Positions 1 to 7,340 of a stretch of DNA of 64,000 bases are shown here, piece by piece (within the stretch, counting starts at the first letter, position 1; each line of letters begins with the position of its first letter). The stretch is taken from contig JAEUVZ010000076.1 of the NCBI GenBank assembly GCA_016786665.1, positions 1-64,000 of the forward strand, in the 5' to 3' direction. The position numbers and the translations under genes were made by a program. Below the pieces are notes generated by a model. It did not search any database. It saw only the letters and a list, made by a program, of their open reading frames with translations, and had not been told where the DNA came from. Origin of the DNA: Flavipsychrobacter sp. (GTDB lineage: Bacteria; Bacteroidota; Bacteroidia; Chitinophagales; Chitinophagaceae).

Positions 1-461
1 TCACTGCCGTCCATAGGTACGTTATTGAAGGTGCAGGTTATCTTATTCCCTTCTACGGTCAGCACAATGCTGCCGGCGCCGTCTTTGGTTTCCCAGTCAT
101 ACATTTTACCGGCGGGAAAGCGAGTGAACGACATGCTGATGTGCCCATTGCCCGATGCATTGTCCATCAGGTTGTAAGTTTGGGTAGCGGTAGGCAATCC
201 CCCTTCCATGTTCAGCGTTACGGCATTGGCGTTGTTGGCGGAGTCCGCAATCACGATAGCGGAGCCTATACTGCTGTAGTTACAGTTGCCCGAGGTGACA
301 AAGGTCTGCCCGTTGCACACCAGGGTGATGGTGCCTTTGCCTTGTTGGTTGTTTGCAGGCGATGGCGTTCCTGGTGCCGTGCCGGGTTGCTTATCGTCTC
401 CGCACGAGGTGGCGCTGATTCCGGAAAGCGCTAGGGCGCAGAGGATAATTATCTTTTTCAT
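1..461 (-). CDS. Small secreted lipoprotein, C-terminus cut by window edge
   Basis: The reading frame starts at the ATG complementary to 459-461 and stays open to base 1, so 153 codons are visible and the end is missing. The N-terminus MKKIIILCALALSG is a signal peptide followed by a lipobox ending in Cys20 (SATSC), so the product is probably an envelope lipoprotein. A Pro/Thr/Gln-rich linker follows, then a beta-rich domain with three further cysteines. The plan (short lipoprotein, beta domain, motifs such as VTLNMEG and ITCTFNN) resembles the 164-residue lipoprotein at 55607-56101, and both look like DUF6252-type proteins; that name is a guess from sequence character. Function unknown. A perfect 11-bp dyad lies just upstream (466-507). 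Confidence 0.75.
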   Translation of the reverse strand, partial: MKKIIILCALALSGISATSCGDDKQPGTAPGTPSPANNQQGKGTITLVCNGQTFVTSGNCNYSSIGSAIVIADSANNANAVTLNMEGGLPTATQTYNLMDNASGNGHISMSFTRFPAGKMYDWETKDGAGSIVLTVEGNKITCTFNNVPMDGS

Positions 462-465
462 ACGG

Positions 466-507
466 TATACTTTTACAGTGATCAATGGTTGATGTGGTAA
501 AAGTATA
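466..507. repeat. 11-bp inverted repeat upstream of the left-edge lipoprotein
   Basis: TATACTTTTAC at 466-476 and GTAAAAGTATA at 497-507 are perfect reverse complements with 20 bases between them. They lie 5-46 bases upstream of the lipoprotein start. The distal arm read on the minus strand contains TACTTTTA, one base from the Bacteroidota -7 consensus TAnnTTTG, so the dyad may be a promoter with an operator, or a leader hairpin. Confidence 0.45.
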
Positions 508-567
508 GCGACGCCGTACCCTGGCCAGAATTAATGGGTAAAGGGATGCCTATTATGGGTGAATGTA

Positions 568-2694
568 TTATCCGGCTGTGGAAGCAAGGTGCAGGTTCAC
601 GGTGGTTCCTTTGGGCTGTGTGCGTTGTATGTCAATGGTGGCACCGGTAGAGGCGGCCATCTCTTTTATCAGCGACCAGCCCAGTCCTTTCCGGTTACTG
701 CTCAGGTGGTGGTCCCCGCTTTGCAGCAGGGCTATTATCTCGTCGCTCATTCCCAGTCCCTCGTCTTTTATAGAGATGGTGCTGCCGCTTTCCGCCTGTT
801 CCAGGCTGATGGTGATAGAGCCTCCGTCGGTTGAGTATTGTATGGCGTTCATCAGCAGGTTGCGGAGTATTATTTTCAGCAGGTTTGTGTCTGCGTACAC
901 CACGGCGCCGGGTTCAATGCGCGTTTCCATCTTCAGCGATTTTGCGGCTATGTCGGGCCCCAGCAAGCCCAGGGTTTCGTGTACCAGTTCGTGCAGCGGC
1001 ACCCGTTCTTTCAACGGCACAAACCGGTCCATTTGCGTCTTAGACCACACCAGCATGTCTTCCATCGTTTCCAGCAGCGATGCGGTCGCCAGCGAGATCC
1101 GTTCGCCATGTTGCTGCTTCATTTCTTCGGTCAGTAGCTGCGGATGGTTTTTCTGCAATTGCAGGTATTGATACAGTTGGCTGATGGGTGAGCGCAGGTC
1201 GTGGGAAATAACGCTGAAAAGGGTTGCCTTGGTTTTATTGGCTTCTTGTAGTGCGGCATTCCGTTCATCCAGTATGCGGGCGCCTCGTTGTTTGTTTCGG
1301 TAGTTGATGTAGAGCAGCAGCAATATCAGCAGCAGCGATGCGATGCCTACTATCAGCAGTATGCGGGTGCGTGCCTCATTTTTTGCTTGTGCTTCATACA
1401 GGGTTATTTGTTGTTGTTTGTCTTTGTTTTGGTATTGGGCCTCCATTTCGGCTATGTTCCGTTTGCCCGCCTCGCTCAGCAGGGTGTCTTTGGTAAAGGC
1501 GTAGTCGCGGTAGTATATCGAGGCTTTTTGCCAGTCGCCCAGGGCCTGGTAGCATTCGGCTTTCAGAAACTGTAGTATGTTGTACGATTCCCGGTCGTAG
1601 GCGCGCGCCTCCGCAGGTACAGCCAGCAGGTGTTTCAGGGCGTCCTGGTATTCTTTCCGGGCAAAGTAGATATTGCCCATTATCGTGTTGCTTTCCAGGA
1701 GGGTCAGGTCTCCGCCATCCTCGGCCGATAGCGCATAGGCGCGCTTGCCATATTCCAGCGCTTTGTCCAGGTCTTGTTGTTTTATGTAGTAGTCGGCATA
1801 AGACCGGTTGGCGTGGCTGAACGATTCTTTGGAGGTATATCCGTACTCTTTCAGGCCATATATTTTGCGATAGTACACCTGGGCGCTGTCCATTTTTTCC
1901 TGGTCCAGGAAGATGCCGAGCATATTATTGTACAGTGCCGACGCGCCATCCAGGTATCGATTGTCCGTATATTCCAGCGCTTCGCGAAAGTATTCCATAG
2001 CCTTGTCCTGCTGGCCCATCCGGTAATACATATCGCCAATCTGTGTCAGCGTTACGCCTATATTTATAAAGTTCCCGGGGTCTGTTTCTTTGTTCCCGGG
2101 TTTTTGCAGGTTCACTTTCTTTAGCTCCAGCGATTTCAGTGCGTAGCTAATGGCTTTTTCGTATTGGTTTTTATCCCGGTAATATTTATACAGCACCGCC
2201 AGCACTTTTTCCTTCAGTTCTTTGTCCTGTGTGGTATCCTGCATGGCCAGCATCTTCTGTGCTATGGCTTCTTTTTCGGTTTCTGTTCCCAGGCTTATCA
2301 GTTGCTGATGGGCGGCCAGCAAGCGTTTGCTGTTGCCGGCTTTTATGGCTTGCTTTTCCGAGATCCGGTAGTAGTAGATGGCGCTGTCTATGTCCAGGCC
2401 GGAAAACTCAAACCCCACCGCGGTGTAGAAGCTGAAAAGAGACTGCAATTTATAGTTGCTTACCCGGGCCATACGCATGCCTTTCTTTCCCGCCGTTATC
2501 AGCCCGGGGTAGTCTTCTGTTTTGCCCTCTTCGTTGCCCAGTAGTCCGTCGCAGTAGGTTATCCAGGCTTTTAGTTTCGCGCTGTCCGTGGTGTACTGAG
2601 ACAAGTCCGGCTCCTGGCTGAATGCTGGGGTGGCTGCCAGCAGCACCAGCAGCAATAACAGGTATCGGCGCACGAGGCGTGTTATATCTTCCAT
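568..2694 (-). CDS. TPR-containing membrane sensor histidine kinase
   Basis: A 708-residue two-component sensor kinase. It has a signal peptide (hydrophobic run to about residue 25, AFSQ), then a periplasmic region of tetratricopeptide repeats to about residue 430, one membrane helix near 445-465, a short coiled coil, and the cytoplasmic kinase core. The dimerisation box reads SVISHDLRSP with the phospho-acceptor His498. The ATPase domain has an N box (NLLMNAIQYS), a G1 box (DEGLGMS) and a G2 box (KGLGWSL). It autophosphorylates and should pass phosphate to the LytTR regulator encoded directly upstream, whose stop overlaps this start by 13 bp. TPR kinases paired with LytTR regulators are a common Bacteroidota arrangement. 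The signal sensed cannot be read from the sequence. Confidence 0.9.
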   Translation of the reverse strand: MEDITRLVRRYLLLLLVLLAATPAFSQEPDLSQYTTDSAKLKAWITYCDGLLGNEEGKTEDYPGLITAGKKGMRMARVSNYKLQSLFSFYTAVGFEFSGLDIDSAIYYYRISEKQAIKAGNSKRLLAAHQQLISLGTETEKEAIAQKMLAMQDTTQDKELKEKVLAVLYKYYRDKNQYEKAISYALKSLELKKVNLQKPGNKETDPGNFINIGVTLTQIGDMYYRMGQQDKAMEYFREALEYTDNRYLDGASALYNNMLGIFLDQEKMDSAQVYYRKIYGLKEYGYTSKESFSHANRSYADYYIKQQDLDKALEYGKRAYALSAEDGGDLTLLESNTIMGNIYFARKEYQDALKHLLAVPAEARAYDRESYNILQFLKAECYQALGDWQKASIYYRDYAFTKDTLLSEAGKRNIAEMEAQYQNKDKQQQITLYEAQAKNEARTRILLIVGIASLLLILLLLYINYRNKQRGARILDERNAALQEANKTKATLFSVISHDLRSPISQLYQYLQLQKNHPQLLTEEMKQQHGERISLATASLLETMEDMLVWSKTQMDRFVPLKERVPLHELVHETLGLLGPDIAAKSLKMETRIEPGAVVYADTNLLKIILRNLLMNAIQYSTDGGSITISLEQAESGSTISIKDEGLGMSDEIIALLQSGDHHLSSNRKGLGWSLIKEMAASTGATIDIQRTQPKGTTVNLHLASTAG

Positions 2695-3392
2695 TTAGAG
2701 ATGAGGGCCTTATACGTTTTGCCTACGGGCAGCTCATGGCCGCCGCATACCAGTTCTCCGCTGCGGAGTTCTTCTATTTTGCTAATGGCCACAGCATAGC
2801 TCCGGTGTATCCTGCCAAATTTTTCCGGTGGTAGTTGTTCCAGCATGTGGGTAAGCGAGGACAGGGTCAGGTATTTTTTATCCCGTAGTACTACTTTGGT
2901 ATAGCTGTCCATCGCTTCCAGGTACACTATCTCCGCCAGTGGTATTTTCACCTGGCTGTGGCCTTCTTTTATGCTAATGGTTTCCTGCTCCTGGTGTATG
3001 GTATATGCCTGTGCGTTTTTCTTCATCAGGCGGTATTCGTTTATCCGGGCTATGGTCTGGTCAAATCTTTTTTCCGTAAGGGGCTTCAGTATATAGTCGA
3101 AGGCTTCCAGTTCGTAGCCTTCCAGGGCAAACTCCGCATGCGATGTGATAAAAACCGCCAGTGGTACATGCTCCCGTATCGATTTCAATAGTTGCAGGCC
3201 AGTCCACCCGGGCATTTCCACATCCAGGAATACCAGTTCTGGTTTGAGGCTTTCAAAGGCTGACAGGGCCTCCAGGGCGTTATTGTAAATGCCGGTCAGT
3301 TGCAGGTGCGGGTACCGGGCGGCTTGTGATGCAACAGCCAGCTGATCCAACTCATTATCGTCCACTATCATGTATCGAAGGCTGCTGTTCAT
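2682..3392 (-). CDS. LytTR-family response regulator
   Basis: A 236-residue DNA-binding response regulator. The receiver domain (about 5-120) has the acidic pair D11/D12, the phospho-acceptor D57 in VFLDVEMPG, the switch residue T83 (FITSH) and the conserved K103 in ILKPL. The C-terminal half (about 135-235) is a LytTR DNA-binding domain, recognised by ISIKEG, IVYLEAMDSYTKVVL and the FGRIHRSYAV segment. It is the first gene of a two-gene minus-strand operon with the TPR kinase at 568-2694. It faces the metal-uptake-like operon starting at 3598 across a 205-bp divergent spacer, so control of that operon is possible but not shown. Confidence 0.92.
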   Translation of the reverse strand: MNSSLRYMIVDDNELDQLAVASQAARYPHLQLTGIYNNALEALSAFESLKPELVFLDVEMPGWTGLQLLKSIREHVPLAVFITSHAEFALEGYELEAFDYILKPLTEKRFDQTIARINEYRLMKKNAQAYTIHQEQETISIKEGHSQVKIPLAEIVYLEAMDSYTKVVLRDKKYLTLSSLTHMLEQLPPEKFGRIHRSYAVAISKIEELRSGELVCGGHELPVGKTYKALISKWKI

Positions 3393-3561
3393 CTATATTC
3401 AATATACATCCGAAGTTAATACAGATTTTGGGCTCTTGTAGCATACTTTGTGGTAATTGTCGTCATATTTATTCGGCACTGAAACACATATGATAACAAT
3501 TGCATGACAATCGCCCGGCGCTTTTTTCCCGATTTTGAAAGCCTGCTGTTTTCCCGCACCC

Positions 3562-3569
3562 TAGTTTTG
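3562..3569 (+). promoter_or_regulatory. -7 promoter element for the 3598 operon
   Basis: TAGTTTTG matches the Bacteroidota -7 consensus TAnnTTTG exactly and ends 28 bases before the DUF4856 start. A TTTG at 3534-3537 is the only candidate -33 element, but its spacing of 24 is wider than the usual 18-21, so only the -7 half is well supported. Confidence 0.5.
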
Positions 3570-3597
3570 CCCCACAAATTCAATAAGTCAATTTTAT

Positions 3598-4758
3598 ATG
3601 TATAAGAAACTAGTACTTTCCTTCACTGCCGCTACGGTATTTTTCGCTTCTTGTAAAAAAGACCCCGTTGACCCGGTAAATCCCTCTACTCCACTAGAGA
3701 TACCTTACGAGAACCTGACCACTACGACCAACTACTTCACTACCTTCCTGGGTGATGATGGTAATACGTCCGTTGACTTCGCCGGTCAGACTACCCGCAT
3801 TGCGATGCTGAAAGAGCTGGATGCGCACATGAAATCGTGGACTACAGGTACTGTGGACGCTAACAAACTGAAGAATATGTTTGCGCACACCAATAGTCCC
3901 TTCGCCAGTGCCGACCTGAATGCGGCTACCGACAAAACCCTTATATCTAAGACGGCCGCTTCTTTTGCCGTTGTGGACGCCGAAACGGAGCGTAACCGCT
4001 TTAAGGATTATTTCGATGCACAGGCAGCTACCAGCGCCTTCCGCCTCGATTCAGCCTACCAGGGCCACGCCGGTAAACTGGGTACCTACCTGGTGAACGA
4101 CAAAGGTTTTGAATATGCACAGTTCGTGCAGAAGGGCCTTATTGGTGCTTTGCTGCTCGACCAGATAGCCAACATCTACCTCGGCAACGAGAAAATGGCG
4201 GCTGATAATTCTACCATCGTGAGTGGTAAAAACTATACCGTGCTGGAACATCACTGGGACGAAGCCTATGGCTACCTCACTTCCAACGAATATTTCCCTA
4301 AGAAAGACCCTAACGATGCTACTAAGTGGCTGGAGGCGTTCCTGGGTAGCTACGTGCGCCAGGTGGGCAATCCTTCTGATGTGTACATGGCGTTCCTGAA
4401 AGGACGTGCGGCTATCGTGAACAAAGACGAGGCGACACGCACCACGCAGATCGCCTTCATCCGCACTTCGCTGGAAAACGCTATCGCTTCTATCGCTATC
4501 AGCTACCTCAACAAAACGAACGACGCTACCAACGCTGCTGCTCGTTTCCACGCTTTGTCTGAGGGCATTGGCTTCCTGTACTCACTGCGCTATGCGCATA
4601 ATGCAAAGGTGAATGCCACTAAGTCCAATCAACTGATGGACCAGCTGATGAACAAGCCCAACGGTTTCTGGTCGCTCACTACTGCCGATATAGACGCAGT
4701 TCGCGACGAACTGGCTACCGCATTTGGTATCGATAAAGAAACCTATGTTAACCACTAA
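3598..4758 (+). CDS. DUF4856 lipoprotein
   Basis: A 386-residue predicted lipoprotein: signal peptide, then lipobox ending at Cys19 (FFASC), a KKD sorting stretch and a Pro-rich linker. The rest is mostly helical and matches my recollection of the DUF4856 family, for example PYENLTTTTNYFTT near the mature N-terminus and repeated Asp/Asn-rich helices. The function of DUF4856 is not established. These proteins are commonly found beside imelysin-like lipoproteins, as here, where the imelysin gene follows after 71 bp containing a perfect hairpin. First gene of a run with the HTTM protein and TonB receptor, so a role in capturing a metal or metal complex at the outer membrane is inferred. Confidence 0.8.
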   Translation: MYKKLVLSFTAATVFFASCKKDPVDPVNPSTPLEIPYENLTTTTNYFTTFLGDDGNTSVDFAGQTTRIAMLKELDAHMKSWTTGTVDANKLKNMFAHTNSPFASADLNAATDKTLISKTAASFAVVDAETERNRFKDYFDAQAATSAFRLDSAYQGHAGKLGTYLVNDKGFEYAQFVQKGLIGALLLDQIANIYLGNEKMAADNSTIVSGKNYTVLEHHWDEAYGYLTSNEYFPKKDPNDATKWLEAFLGSYVRQVGNPSDVYMAFLKGRAAIVNKDEATRTTQIAFIRTSLENAIASIAISYLNKTNDATNAAARFHALSEGIGFLYSLRYAHNAKVNATKSNQLMDQLMNKPNGFWSLTTADIDAVRDELATAFGIDKETYVNH

Positions 4759-4784
4759 TAGTTTTTTCAGATTTTGGTAATAAA

Positions 4785-4812
4785 GAAAGCGGCTAAATTT
4801 TTAGCCGCTTTC
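4785..4812 (+). terminator. Hairpin between first and second genes of the uptake operon
   Basis: GAAAGCGGCTAAA (4785-4797) and TTTAGCCGCTTTC (4800-4812) are perfect complements, with only two unpaired bases between arms (a practical loop is larger because the inner A/T pairs open). It sits 26 bases after the DUF4856 stop and 17 bases before the imelysin start. There is no long U tract after it, so it may attenuate transcription or protect the 3' end of the first message rather than stop transcription fully. Confidence 0.6.
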
Positions 4813-4829
4813 ACTGCAAATTGTAGCGA

Positions 4830-5960
4830 ATGAGAAAATGGATAAATATCGGGTTGGTAGCTGCCGTAACTGCGGTAATAACAGTGGCCGCTTGCCGTAA
4901 GCCCGGAGAAGAACCGGATAATAATAACAATGCCTACGACCGGGGAGCGATGCTCACCAACCTGGCCGATGGTTATATTGTTCCGGCCTACAGCCAGATG
5001 TCTGCAACGCTCGCCGCCCTCAAAGGAAAGGCGGAAGCATTCACCGCGGCCCCTGACGAACTGAAGCTCAGCGACCTGCAGGCGGCATGGAAAGACGCTT
5101 ACCTGCTGTGGCAGAAGGTGGAGATGCTGGAGTTTGGCCCTGAGCAGACAACTGCTTTACGGATGTACATGAGCATTTACCCGGTTTCTGTATCTAAGAT
5201 CAACTCAAATATCGCTTCCGGTTCTTACAACCTGGAAGAGTTTGGCAATACCGACGCCCAGGGCTTCCCCGCGCTCGATTACCTGCTCAATGGCCTGGAT
5301 AACAGCAACAGCGCGATACTCAATTATTATACGGCGCATTCAGAAGCCGCCAACCGCAGGCAATACTTGCTGAATGTAATTACGAAGATGCAGCAAAAGA
5401 TAACAGCCGTTCGCGATGCGTGGACGGGTGGATACCGCAATACATTTGTAAGTGCCACCGGTACCGATGTCAGCAGCAGCCTCTCACTGATGGTCAATGC
5501 ATTCGTGCTGCACTACGAGCGCTATGTGCGTTCCGGCAAAGTGGGGCTGCCTGTAGGGGCTATGACGGGTGTAGCTGCTCCCCAGCTTACAGAGGCGTAC
5601 TACAGCCCCTCAATGGCGAAGGAACTGGCGATAAGTGCCATCAACGCGGTCAATAGCCTGTATGAAGGGATAAACTTTGAGGGAACCGTGAATGGCAATG
5701 GTTTCAAAGATTACCTGGCTGCCATAGGCACCAAAGATATGGGAGATAAGCTGATGGCGGATATTATCACGGATGAACTGGGCGAGGCTCGCACCGCTTT
5801 CATGGCGCTGGGGACGCCGCTGAAAGACGCCGTGGTGAACGACCGGCCGACAGTTCTGAATATTTATACCGAAATGCAGCAGGTAGTACCCCTGCTGAAA
5901 GTGGACATGGTGTCAGCGTTTGGTATCTCTATTACTTATGTAGACAACGACGGTGACTAA
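4830..5960 (+). CDS. Imelysin-like lipoprotein
   Basis: A 376-residue predicted lipoprotein with signal peptide and lipobox cysteine at residue 22 (VAAC). The mature part is the helical imelysin/EfeO-like fold, seen from LKLSDLQAAWKDAYLLWQ and EMLEFGPE near residues 79-104 and the segment FGNTDAQGFPALDYLL at 138-153. Canonical imelysins carry a GxHxxE metal-site motif; the aligned segment here is GFPALD (145-150), so the metal-site His and Glu are replaced by Pro and Asp. Despite the name, these proteins are thought to act in iron uptake rather than as peptidases. Second gene of the operon, 6 bp before the HTTM gene. Confidence 0.85.
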   Translation: MRKWINIGLVAAVTAVITVAACRKPGEEPDNNNNAYDRGAMLTNLADGYIVPAYSQMSATLAALKGKAEAFTAAPDELKLSDLQAAWKDAYLLWQKVEMLEFGPEQTTALRMYMSIYPVSVSKINSNIASGSYNLEEFGNTDAQGFPALDYLLNGLDNSNSAILNYYTAHSEAANRRQYLLNVITKMQQKITAVRDAWTGGYRNTFVSATGTDVSSSLSLMVNAFVLHYERYVRSGKVGLPVGAMTGVAAPQLTEAYYSPSMAKELAISAINAVNSLYEGINFEGTVNGNGFKDYLAAIGTKDMGDKLMADIITDELGEARTAFMALGTPLKDAVVNDRPTVLNIYTEMQQVVPLLKVDMVSAFGISITYVDNDGD

Positions 5961-5966
5961 TATGCG

Positions 5967-7340
5967 ATGAGCGCCATTCCGCACATATTTTCCAAGGAAT
6001 ACCTGGGGAAGCCGATATACTCGGCTTCCTTAGCTTTTTTTAGGTGTGTGTTCGGCCTCATGATACTGGCCAGTACCATCCGGTTCTGGCTGAAGGGCTG
6101 GATAGAGGAGCTGTATGTGCAGCCTACATTTTTCTTCAAGTACTACGGGTTTGAATGGGTACAGCCCTGGGGCCAATACACGTGGGTATTGTTCCTTATC
6201 ATGGGGGTAAGCGCCTTGCTTTTTGCGCTGGGGCTGTTTTACAGGTGGTCGTCGGTGGTGCTTTTTCTTAGTTTCACCTACATAGAGCTGCTCGATAAAA
6301 CCAACTATCTCAATCACTATTACTTCGTTAGCCTGGTCCTCTTCCTGATGATATGGTTGCCGGCCAACGCGAATTTTTCGATAGATGCCCGCCGCAGGCC
6401 GGCATTGCTAAAGCGGCACATCCCCCTCTGGACCACGGGCAGTATCCGCCTTATGCTTGCCTTAGTGTACTGCTATGCCGGGCTGGCCAAGCTCAATAGC
6501 GACTGGCTCGCGGAGGCTATGCCCCTGCGCCTTTGGCTGCCGGCCAACAATCACCTGCCGCTGATAGGCCCCTTGCTCAACAAGGTATGGGTAGCCTATG
6601 CGTTTAGCTGGTTTGGCGCCGTCTACGACCTTACCATACCTTTTTTTCTGCTGAACAGGGCTACCCGCCCGTTCGCCTACCTTACGGTTATCGTGTTTCA
6701 TACCATGACGGCTATCCTGTTCCCCATAGGTGTTTTCCCCTATGTAATGATTGTTTCCACCCTTATTTTCTTCGATTCCGCCACGCTCGACACGCTGCTC
6801 CGGAAAAGTAAAAATTATTTGACAATGCTGCCGGTAGCAACTGCGGGCAACATGTTTATCTTTGCGCCGCTTCAGCAGCGGCTTGTGTCGCTGCTGTTCG
6901 GGGTGTTCTTTGCTATACAGGTGGTGTTGCCCTGGCGGTATTTGCTTATGCCCGGTGAGTTGTTCTGGACGGAAGAAGGTTTCCGCTTTTCCTGGCGGGT
7001 GATGCTGATAGAGAAAATGGGTTATGCGCAATTCATTGTGAAGGATGCCGCTACCAGGCAGGTGGTGCCGGTGAATAACAACGATTTCCTCACGAAGAAC
7101 CAGGAGAAGATGATGGCTACACAACCCGACTTCATTGTGCAGTATGCGCACTTGCTGGCGGGCTATTACAAGGCCAGGGGCATGCATGAGCCGGAGGTAT
7201 ATGCCACTATTTACGTAACACTCAACGGACGCCGGAGTGCCCTGTATACAGATACTTCGGTGAACCTGGCAAAAGAATACGACTCGTTCGCACACAAAAA
7301 ATGGATCACGGAGTTCCGGGATAATATATATGGTTTATAG
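5967..7340 (+). CDS. HTTM-domain polytopic membrane protein
   Basis: A 457-residue inner-membrane protein with about nine or ten hydrophobic segments in residues 20-345 and a soluble C-terminal region of about 110 residues. The segment GLAKLNSDWLAEAMPLRLWL and the following loop with a conserved-looking H (VIVFHTMTAILFPIG) fit the HTTM domain, the membrane part shared with vitamin K-dependent gamma-carboxylases. The biochemical role of bacterial HTTM proteins is unsettled. The start chosen is 6 bases after the imelysin stop, and the end overlaps the TonB-receptor start by 11 bp, which implies translational coupling. The neighbours suggest it serves metal uptake or modifies an envelope partner; that is inference. 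Confidence 0.82.
   Translation: MSAIPHIFSKEYLGKPIYSASLAFFRCVFGLMILASTIRFWLKGWIEELYVQPTFFFKYYGFEWVQPWGQYTWVLFLIMGVSALLFALGLFYRWSSVVLFLSFTYIELLDKTNYLNHYYFVSLVLFLMIWLPANANFSIDARRRPALLKRHIPLWTTGSIRLMLALVYCYAGLAKLNSDWLAEAMPLRLWLPANNHLPLIGPLLNKVWVAYAFSWFGAVYDLTIPFFLLNRATRPFAYLTVIVFHTMTAILFPIGVFPYVMIVSTLIFFDSATLDTLLRKSKNYLTMLPVATAGNMFIFAPLQQRLVSLLFGVFFAIQVVLPWRYLLMPGELFWTEEGFRFSWRVMLIEKMGYAQFIVKDAATRQVVPVNNNDFLTKNQEKMMATQPDFIVQYAHLLAGYYKARGMHEPEVYATIYVTLNGRRSALYTDTSVNLAKEYDSFAHKKWITEFRDNIYGL

Noticed and set aside
3491-3512. Possible Fur box before the uptake operon
   Set aside because: GATAACAATTGCATGACAA shares only the first half with the Fur consensus and is not palindromic.
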